Positions 49,901-61,300 of a DNA stretch of 64,000 nucleotides are shown here, in pieces. Positions within the stretch are counted from its first letter, which is position 1. Every line of letters begins with the position of its first letter. The stretch is from assembly GCF_018143015.1 (NCBI RefSeq), contig NC_054756.1:23415440-23479439 (forward strand). Direction: 5' to 3'. The DNA is from Lytechinus variegatus (lineage: Eukaryota; Echinodermata; Echinoidea; Temnopleuroida; Toxopneustidae). The position numbers and the translations under genes are program-made. The notes below the pieces were generated by a model. That model saw only the letters and a list, made by a program, of their open reading frames with translations. It was not told where the DNA came from and searched no databases.

Positions 49901-52900
49901 CCCTCTCCCCGCATGATTTCTTAGCAACTGGAATTTGTAAGAGATTAGATGATGAGGATCGTAAATTTCTTGAGGGTTGGTAATGATGCATCAAAGACCT
50001 ATTGTAACTGGGGGGAAGTTCCATTGACTGTATGAAAAATCAAAAGAAGGATTTCCTGGAAAATGATAATACAGACATATCATACCTCTGTTACATAGTC
50101 CTTGGCAGACACAAGACAAGCAGTGCGTTGTCTCTTACTAATGGAAGAATATGATGAGGATGATGACTGACCCCCAAATTTATTTTCTTTCTGATGATAT
50201 ACATGTGAATGGGAAAAAAAATAATGTTAAAAACCTAAAAAGATATAATGGCTGAGTCTATTGTGTATCGGTCTATATGACCCTGGTTGTAATCTGGGGG
50301 GTGTTTCATGAAAGGACTTGTCAGACGTTTTATCCGACAAGTCCCATTTCATCAGACAGTTACCGTAGGAACAGTGCCTCAAAGCCAATCAAAATCATGG
50401 AAAGATGTCAGATCTGACAACTTGCTGGATGAAAGTATTGATGAAACGCTCCCCTGGAGCCAATTCATGAAGTTGCTTTTCTCTGACAGTTACCATGGTA
50501 ACAGTCAGAGGTTAGTGCGTATCAGCCAATCAAAACCAAGGATTTCACTGAAATTGTCAGAGCTGACTATTTAGTCAGCGCTGACAACTTTCATGAAACA
50601 CCCCCCTGACTGCATATTCCATTCCCTACCATAGTATTGAATGAATGGCACAACATAAAAGTGTAAAAAGTAGAAAGTAAATTTAGCAACACATTTGATA
50701 TTCAAATTATTCAAATTGTTCAAATTGAAATGGTTTTGGTTTTTATCAGGGCATGAAGAAAGTGTATGGCAAACATAATAATAATAAACACAGCATTTAT
50801 CATACGCCATCTATCTTGTAAACTATTTTGAGGCGCAGCAAAGCAAAGTGTTGACAATTTTTTTTGATATAACGTAAGTAAAGGACTATAAACCGCACCC
50901 GTGGACTAACCGCACCCCCAACTTTGGACTAAAAAAAAAAAAAATCCTTACATTAACATGCATATTTGAGGCATGAAGAAACAAAAACTAAGTTTAAGAT
51001 TTAAAAGTATCCATAGAGATTACCGGTATGCGGAAATCTGCTGTTCTTGATCAATTCATCTACAAATGGTCGCAAGAAAGGTCCCGACAATATTGGCCAC
51101 TTCCACACTCACTCACCTTACAGTCACAGTGTACACACACAGCACTGCCGTTCTTGTATTGTACATTGCAAACTACGATACTGTACCACTACCAGTACAT
51201 CTTATCAAATTGTGATCTGTGTCTTTCCCGGCGCAGGAGGAAGAAAGTTCACATTTCTTGCATCACAACCTCACAATCACTTTCAAAATTTGTCAAGCAT
51301 TCGATGTCTTAATATGAATTTTGGATACGGGATTACAGGAAGGTTCAAGAACAAAGAAATTGGCATTTTTTCCAGTTGTTTTACGGCTTCGTGCTGTCTC
51401 TCTCGTGTGTGGTGCACGGTGTACATGGTATCTTATGAAAAGCAAACGGGAAAGAAAAAATAAGCTGGCGGCGCGAAACGGGACTTTGAGAGGGGTTAAA
51501 ATTAATAGCGCCAGCTTAAGTCGCACTAGAACCCCAATACAACGCAAGCTCTCGGCTCTCACTCAGCTGTACTGTAACAAATTATTACCGAGAATGCTTG
51601 GTGTCTCTTTGAACTTAGCCAGGGAACTTCGCTGCTTTGAATCGAGAATAAAGTCAAAATTAGTGTCATGAAGGTGGGTGCGTTTGTTATGGACAGTATT
51701 CGATTGAGATCGTAATAATAGCTTCCCATTACCAGCGGCTCATACCCCTCTCAACGACATTGCTCTGGGCGGCTATGCCCGGCCACTCGATGTGTTGTGA
51801 ACTGGCAGACGTCTTACATGTTCGGGAGGGGTTACGCGGGTGGGCTCAGACCCGTCACCATGGATAAACCGCACCCCCGACTTTTGCTTATATCCCGCCG
51901 AGAAAAAGGTGCGGTTAATAGAACGTTACTTACGGTATTCGACTTCCCAAATTTCCTCACTTACCAGGATTTAAAACATTAATTTTGTTTATCCTACCCC
52001 CATTTTTTCCATTCTTACTTCACTTTATAAACTTCCCAAGTAATAAACATTTCAGCCAATTACAAAAGAGCCACCCAACAGAGACAATTAATGCTCTATA
52101 ACATTAGTAGTTTTTTTCTAAATAAGTATCTAATATACCTTGTGATAATCTATACTTACAATGATGATTTTCTTCTTCCTTTTGGGATCTTCCGGTCGTT
52201 TATTCAAAGCATTCTCCTGATTTGACAAAGGCTGGTGAGAAAAACAAACACATTAAATACTTTTCATCATACAATATGCATAAAAAACATTGCATTCTGT
52301 GTCCTTTGGTGGCATGTTCAAAGGATAAGATGAAGCAATTGTAACGGGTGAGACCGTGGCCAAGTGGTCTAAGATTGATTGCTAGTTGCAGTCGATTTGC
52401 AATGAATTCCAACGTTACTTTCTTGCAACGCCCCTACAAGACACACGAAAATCAAGGGTTCGATCCCAGGCCATGACACTTTCTGCCCATGAGCAATGAA
52501 TTTAATCAACTGTGCTCTTCTATCATACATTCAATTAAATGGAAATACTAAATGCATTCTTGGTAACTATGTGTGCACTTGTTTTATTTTTTTTTTTTAA
52601 TTGTGGTGAATTATTATTTTTTTTTAATTGTTGTGATTTTTTTTTCCACTAATGCAAAGCATTGTTTTATTGGAATTTGCTTTGATATTTATTACTTTGA
52701 CTGTTATTTTTGTAATTCTATTTTTTGGGGGGAGGGGGGGGGTGCTGTTTCATTAAATTTTGTGTTCCTCCAGAATGGTGTCAGTTTTCCATATAGTGGA
52801 TAACTGGAGACTTTACATTAAGGCCTTAATGTAAAGTCTCCAGTTATCCATTATATGGTGGACAGAAGGATACAGAGGTATTGAGAAGAGTGCCTATGGA

Positions 52901-53236
52901 TATACTTACTATACTTGTTGGAATCGCAAAGTCATCAGATTTTGGTTTCTGGGGATGAGAACAATCAAAGAATTACATGACTTATGATTTATACAACACC
53001 ATCATTGTATTTTTCTAGGGAGCATTTCATCAACATTTTTTGTGCGGATCTGACAACTTTCCTTCGTTTTGATTGGCTGAGAAGCAGCAGTAATATGGTA
53101 ACTGTGAAACAAATCAGGACTATATCTATCTTTCTATCTATCTATCTATCTATCTTTCTATCTATCTTTCTATCTATCTTTCTATCTTTCTATCTATCTT
53201 TCTATCTTTCTATCTATCTTTCTATCTATCTATCTT

Positions 53237-53279
<43 letters not shown>

Positions 53280-55177
53280 ATCTATCTTTCTATCTATCTA
53301 TCGTTCTATCTATCTTTCTATCTATCTATCTATCTATCTTTTTTTCTTTCTTTCTATCTATCTATCTTTCTATCTATCTATCTATCTATTTATTTATTTA
53401 TACACCTTCATTTATTTATTTATTTATTCATTTATTGATGTATTCATTGGGGGTGGAAAATGCCGTACACATACCTCAGCATCATGTAGAGCATCTAGGA
53501 GCGTGAAGCCTGTGTTAGAGGATGAAGGCCTAGCCTCCTCGTACATAATCTTCAGCTGGGCTTCTGACACATTACCTATATATCAAAAATAATTTTCAAT
53601 ACCAAGTTTTATCAATCATAAGTACTGTTTTCCCAAATGTATAAAGCCATGATTACAGCTTAGGAATGCATAAAGGCGACAGGCAATTTGCAATATCCAG
53701 GTACATGCATGCAGTTCAGAAATTATTCACATTATTGATCATGATCAGAAACATAATATTGTGTAAACAGTCAATGCAAATGAAGTTTCCCAGCTTTTTC
53801 ACAAATGTTTTATCATTTTTACATTGTGTATCTGAAATCATTCAATTTTACCCCCCCCCCCCCCGCCTCTATGGCTGGAGGGAAGGGGGGTATGGCAGCA
53901 AAACAAATCCATCCTGGTTAGGGTTAAGGTGCATAAAGAATTATTCATATCTTACTTCCATCTTTATTCTTCTTCAAGCTTGGTACATGAGCGTCGACAT
54001 GCTTGGCCGTCTGATAGGAGACGTTCTTGAAGGAGGAGGATGCAGAAGACGTTGACATGGCAACCTGAGAGGGACGCTCCTGAGATGTAGACGACGAAGA
54101 CGCAGACGCTGCGACAGTGACCTGGGGTCTGTTGGACTTCAGCTGCGGTTTGGGCATCTAGATGTGAATGAGAGATGGAGCAAGGTATGAAAATAATATC
54201 ATGAACTATTTGATGTGCATATTCGGTTACAAGACATTTGTTCTGGCAACAATTCTGTATATAGACAATAAGCAGGGGCCCGTCTTACAAAGAGTTATGA
54301 TTGATCCGATCAATCACAACTATGGAAAGCCAGCAAAGTCAACATAGTAAACGCATGTTGGTTCAAAAAATTCTAGATATGAATGTATTCCAATGAATTC
54401 ATTGATCTCTTGACAATTTGGTGTGTTCTCCTTCGTTTACAAACCACATTTTGCAAGTTTCCTGTAAAAAAATTACTGGGGCCCGTTGCAGAAAGAGTAG
54501 CAATCAATTGCAACTCTAAAAATCATGCGCAACTCTAAAAATCATGCGCAACTTGATTTTAAACCAATCAAAAGCGCGCATTTGGGACTTGCAATTGATT
54601 TTTTTACTTGCGTTTAAACGCAACTCTTTCTGCAATGGGCCCCTGATGGATTTTCATAGTTACGATTGATTGGATCAATCATAACTCTTTGTAAGACGGG
54701 ACCCAGATGTAGTTCACGTTGTTTACTTGTGTGACCCAGTAATTTCTGTTAACATGAAGGGTGAAATAGTATGTACAGCAAGATGGATAACACAAGTAAC
54801 TAGTGTTACAATGATTCCTCCTCGAAATGTAAGAAGAAATTGAGAAAAGCGGATCTGACTAGACTAACACTAGCTACTGTACAAGTAGACCAGAAGTTGT
54901 TGGGTCACAAATCGCTGAAAAAGAAGTAGAATCTCTAGGTCAGTACACAAAGTGAACAGCATGTTCCTTTCCTTTTCATTTCCTTCAGCAAGAAATTTAT
55001 CCACTTTGTGCTGCACTCGACCCAGGTGAGGTGAATGGGTACCCGGTAGGAAGTAATTCCTCGAATGCTCGAGCGCCCGATCAAGATAGCCGTGCTAAAG
55101 CCAGGGTAATAATAGCAGGGCCCGGCTGGGAGAACAGTTTTCGGAACTGAAGTGGCTACCCTGGGTAAATATGCCGC

Positions 55178-55208
<31 letters not shown>

Positions 55209-58200
55209 CATTATTATTATTATGTCCATGCTGTACGCTACATCCAGGAACTTTTGGTTACTGCAGGGCCCTGTTGCATAAAAGTATACTATTATGATAA
55301 CTTTGGCATCCAGTGGTAACTCCCATGGTAACGCTGATCAACAACAAATCAGAATCAAGGATTTCATGCAAGTTACCATTGGATTGCAAAGTAAGCATAA
55401 TGGTTACTTCATTCAAAAGGGTCCAGATAGCGAAAATTGCTCCTATTAAAAATGTACACATCCAAACAAAAGCCCAAGCTTCGAACCTTACATTGACCTT
55501 AACCCTAAATAGACTGGGCTATTTCGACGCCTAAGAAGACTGGGGGGGCTGATTCAGCCCCCCGTATGATCTCGGCCGTCGATCACGACGAAAATTGGCA
55601 CACGCGTTACCCATGGCATTATCTACAAAACTATAACATCAAATTCTGCAAAATATCTCATGTCTCATTAATTATGCTAATTTATGCGTAAAATCATAAG
55701 TTTGCTCTAATTAATAAAATAATGCCCCTGAAATGCTAATTTTTGTTTCACATACTCTAGATAGGCATCTGATCAAATTGATTTTTAAAAAATTTCAAAA
55801 TCACATTTATTTTCTTATGTATTCTATTGTTTTTCGACTTTTTGTTTTTTATTGTTTTTTCAATGGAAATTGTCGGGACTTTATTTTGACCATAAACAAG
55901 ATAAAATTAATTTATTTTAAGCAGTAAAAGGAAAAATAATGATACATTTATGAATTTTGGCTAAGAACACTATTTGCATTGGATTTGTACACAAATTCAC
56001 GTTTTTGAGTAATTTTGGGTCTGCATGCACTTACGAAATGTTGCGTAATTTTGGAACCGCATACCCGGGGGTCACAATTTTGGTCTCAAAAGTTGCGCGA
56101 GACTTGAAAGTAAAAAGTCAGCGAGCGACGCGGTCAAAAAATTTCTCGCAGCGGATTTATCGCGAAAAATGTCGAGGGGGCCCCCCAGTCTTTTTAGGGT
56201 TAAACCTAATCCTCACATGATTCTGAAACAAGAACACTGTCTATCACATCCCTAAACTGGTACCTACTACTTTTTCAGCAATTTTGAAGAAGTTCATGAG
56301 GTCTCTGACACCCTGTCCAAACTTGTCATAGACGGCAAGATGAGGTCGGACCCAAGACGGTAGCTGGGCTCTCGCTTCGGAGTTGGTGAATCTGATGAAA
56401 ACATTCATAGAAATACACGATTATAGATACTCAGAAAATCCCAGCCTGCTAAATCTAATCTATTTGGCAAATATCACTCTACATTTGCCACATTCTACCC
56501 ATGTGAGGTAAATGGGTACAAGGCAGGATTTACTAAAACACTTAAAGAGTTGTCAGTCTGAAAGCCAGGGATAATAGTATCTAAGGACCTTTGGAAGCAC
56601 ATTAAGATGCTAAAAGATGTTTTCAGGACCAAACACATGCCCACAAAAGAATACATATTTGTCGAGCGTCCGTCTCAAAACTGGGTGGTCGGGAGTGCAA
56701 GCCCTAGCCGCTCAGACCAAAAGACGTTAAAAGATGGGAATTGCTGCTACCCTGTTTAGCGTTCAACAATCCAAGGGTTAGAGCTACGTCGACATGGCGC
56801 TGCACAGTGGCTACCGATCAATTGGGCAATAAGAAATTTTGGAGTATTTCTATTCAGATTTCTTTTTGAACAATAAAATATGGATTTTCATTTTTTTCCA
56901 ATATTTTTTCTTGGAAACCTTCAGAAATTACTATATAGATGACAGCGTGATAAGCACTATACAAGACAGTAATACTATTATTATAATTATTACCTTGTAT
57001 CGCAGAGGAGAATAGCTCCAAAGTCCTGGCGATGTCTGATGACCCTGCCTATGGCCTGATTAACTGCCCTTGACGCCTGTTGCCTGTACCACATCTGTCC
57101 ACTTAGACCCTGTGAAAGAAATGTTTCAAATGTAAAAGGGAAGTCTCATGCAAACCTGCCAACAAGGATACACAAGAAAGCGGGACAGATGGGTTTCAGA
57201 GTTTCCGATACATAATAATAATAATATAGGGTATTCATATTGCGCACATGTCCACCTTGTTAGGTGCTCAAGGCGCTCCTATATTACCCGGCTAAGCTAG
57301 GCGTTCACAGCCCACACAGCTTCTTGAGGAATTACTTCCTACCGGTACCCATTTACCTCACCTGGGTTGAGTGCAGCACATTGTGGATCAGTTTCTTGCT
57401 GAAGGAAATTACACCATGGCTGGGATTCGAACCCACAACCCTCTGTTTCAAAGTCCGAAGACTAATCCACTGGGCCACAAGCATAAGCAAAGACAGGGTT
57501 TATTTTCTAAAAAATAGGGACACCATGGTTGAAAACGCTCTCTCTTTCAACGAAAATCTGGATGGCCCTAGCTTCATACGGACAGTTGACAGGTACATGT
57601 ACATGTATGCTACTGGAAACGATTCAGAGAAATATCAATGAAGGTGACTAATACTGTGTTTCCAACACATGGAAACAATATCTTGCACATCTTCACCCCA
57701 AGAACAATATGGGAGTCAAATTTCATGAGAACTGGCTGAAAACGGATGAAGTAGTTTGAACCATACGATTTTTACCTTTATTTTTGCCATACAGTAAGTT
57801 GTTACCATGGCAACCCAATTTCCGCCACACACAAAAAAAAATATGTCTTGCACATCTCTACCTCAAAACCAAAGTGTAATCAAAGTAAAAAAAAGGCTGT
57901 GACAAACATGTAAACTTGCATAAGTAGCCCTTCCATGGGTCAAACATTCACCCAGGTCATAGGTGTATGAGGGGGGGGGACAGGTATGACTGGATTGACA
58001 AAGCCTTACCTGGGGATTTCTTCTCTTCGCTTCATCCAGATATTGCATTTTGAGCATGACCCTGGGATCTTTCCTGGGTGGAAATGGGAGACCAGTGATG
58101 ACCACTGCTCGACCATTGTTATCAGCAAAGTCCAGACCTTCAGATACCTGTATTGACATGGGTATTACAAGATTTAAAAAAAGTAATAGTGGTACCAGCA

Positions 58201-58294
58201 GAAGTAGAGATGTAGTAGTAATAGTAGTAATAGTAGTAGTAGTAGTACTAGTAGTAGTAGAAGTAGTAGAAATAGTACATGTAGAAGAAGTAGC

Positions 58295-58330
<36 letters not shown>

Positions 58331-61300
58331 ATAAGTTTCATTGCTAATTTCAGATAGCCATTGTAAAAAGCATTCAGCATTAAATAAACAAAGCAAAATT
58401 CATGAATAAAATGCAGACTGTCAAACAAAGTTTGGCAATCAATCGCTAGATGACAATAGCCAATCACGATAATGGTTGCATGCTCACTCAGTTTAAAACA
58501 CTGACTATGAACCAATCAAAATGGTTCTTTCATATTTGCAGTTAACTGCAAACCTTTGTGTAACTGGGCCCTGGCCTACCTTTCCCCTGCAGACAGCAAA
58601 GAATGCAGCTCCATTCAGGGTAGGGTCCTTGACTCGCTCGTAGAATGACTCCATCGCCTAGAAAGAAAGAATAAGAGGAAACAGAAGAGAAATTGCATAA
58701 ATATCACTAATAATAATGTAGGGTATTTGTATATACACATACCGTAAGGGCACTAGTATTCAACCCGTTTGGAGAGTTTCCTCAAATATATAGAAATATA
58801 GAATTTACCTGAATTTCAGACCCGTCTTATTTCCAAGGGCAAATGCTGGTCATTCTATTTCCGTTATTTTTTTCTTCAACCAGTCGACTGTGTGCGCAGG
58901 CGATCGAATTATACGGCGATGGTTTTTGGCACTAGTATTCAATCCGTTGGCACTAGTATTCAACCTAGCGATGAAAGATGGCCCTGTCTCTCAATCTGCC
59001 CTTGTCCCATCCGACTATGGACTAGACCATTTGAGATGAGACCGAACAGGGAATTAATCAAAGCCAGAGACCTAGATAGATCTAGATCTAATTTAGTAAT
59101 CTAAACCCTTTTGAGATTTGCTATCTATCCTCACTAGGTTGAATACTAGTGCCATCCAGTGCAAAAGGCCATCGCCGCATAATTCGATCCTCCGTGCATA
59201 CAGTCGACAGACAAAGAAAATACCGACAACAGATTACCCTGGAAATAACAAAGGTATGAAAATAAGATAAATTCCCTATTTCTAAATATTTTTGGGAATA
59301 TGTCAAAATCTTTGAATTATGCCGGGTTGAATACTAGTGCCCATACAGTACATGTATCCAACAGTACATGTATCCAACTTGTAAGGTGCTCAAAGTGCTC
59401 CTTTATTACCCCAGCTAAGCTTAGGCTACAAATTCCTGTGTGAAAAAACTTTTTGAGGAAGTACTTCCTGCCTGAATACAACACAGGGGCAAATTATTTT
59501 TTTTAAAATGTGTACATCCGACCCCCTACAATATATACGAGACCATTCTGAAATGACAAGTCTCTGATTACTATACTAGTCCATACGGAAAGTTGTAATG
59601 CTCATTACTTGAGCAGTTCAAGAAGCAAAAGTAAAAATGGAGGAAAAAAAATGAAGTTGGGCGTAGAAAACATTTGACGAGTTTATGGGACAGCCCGGCA
59701 TATTCAAAGAAATATCATTCTGAAGCGGATATCATGAAATTATTATTATTATTACTTATTATTTGTACTGCGCTTTTCCCATTAGGCCCAAAGCGCTTAC
59801 AATGAATAAGATGTACTATTTTAAAAACTACAAAGTATTAAAGAGATGAGTTTTTAATGACTTTTTGAAGATTGCTAATGATGGAGACTGTCTAATTATT
59901 AGTGGCAGGTTGTTCCAGGATTTTGAAGCCGACACCGTAAAAGTTCTGGCACCAGCTAATGTACGAGTTAATGAATATGTGAGGCAAAGGTGATCACTGG
60001 CTGATCTAAGAGCTCTAGTTGGTCTATACAGATTCAAGCAGTTACTTAATACTGTGGAGCCTGTTTATTCAGTGTTTTGTAGACAATCACGAGTAATTTG
60101 AACATAATTCTCTGTTTAAAAGGATGCCAGTGAAGAGAATTAAAGAGTGGTTGGGAAGGATGATCCCGGGAAACCTGTAGAATTAATCGTGCTGCCCAAT
60201 TTTGTAGTCATTGAACACGGACTAATTGATTAGAGGGAATTGTAGAAAGGAGCCCATTGCAATAATCAATGCAATGGAATGCAATAATAAAAAAATTACA
60301 GCATCAAACTCTTACCTCTTGGAAGTCTGCCTTCCCCCGTGGTTCAATAAACATTTGTTTGTATTGAGAGATTCTATTGCTGACACCAGACTCCTGGAAG
60401 AAAAGAGAGAGATAAAATATTTTTTTTACTGCTTTTCTACCCACTTCGTCACAGAAAATACCTGGGCCCCGTCTTACAAAGTCTTACGATTTATCCAATC
60501 AATCTCAACTGTTCAGAAATCCATCCATACCATAAATTTTTCTGCAGAAAATTTGCACAATCTCCTTAGTTACCAAAGAGAAACAGACTGAATCTTCAAG
60601 AGAATAATGAATGCATGAATCATCTAGAAAGTATTTTGAACAAATTTGCATTTTAGATGTTGACGTTGCTGACTTTCCATGGTTGTGATTGATTGGATCA
60701 GTCGCAACTCTTTGTAAGACGGGGTCCAGTTATTTTCTGATCTGTAATTCAAGCCAGATAAAGGGAGGACTTGCCAGGTATTTTGCCATCTGACAAAGTT
60801 CATTAAAATACAAAACAAAAGTTAAAGAAATGGTCCAGGCTGGAGACATTTATATCTCAATAAATAGAGTAAAATTCACAAAGCAAAATGCCGTAAATTT
60901 GATCAAAATCGGATAACAAAGTTATTGAATTTTAAAGATTTGCATTATTCCGGTGAAACAGTTCCAGGCATGTCTTTATGAATATACATTAGTTGGGTTG
61001 ATGATGTCATATCCCCACTTGTTCTTTTGTATTTTATTATATGAAATAAGGTTTATTCACAATTTTTCTATTAAGAACTAAAACAATTTGATTGACAACT
61101 GATTAAGTACATTAGTTATTTATTGCCGCAACTTATTTCATCACAATAGAGACACATTATTTACACATGTATGAAATAATGAAACATTTATGATTTCATG
61201 TAATAACATAAGAAAAAGGAAAGTGGGATGTGACATCATCAGCCCACCTAATGAATATTCATGATGATGTGCATATAACTGTTTTCACAAAATATTAATA

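Noticed and set aside
52350-52475. Leu/Ser-type tRNA gene
   Set aside because: The A-to-B box distance is about 100 bases and no acceptor stem closes.
52984-53592. 202-codon Ser-Ile-Tyr-Leu frame
   Set aside because: Produced by the TCTATC microsatellite; a true RTEL1 exon lies on the other strand at its right end.
58050-58515. Val-, Thr- and Leu-rich frames
   Set aside because: Products of the (TAG)n repeat beside an RTEL1 exon.
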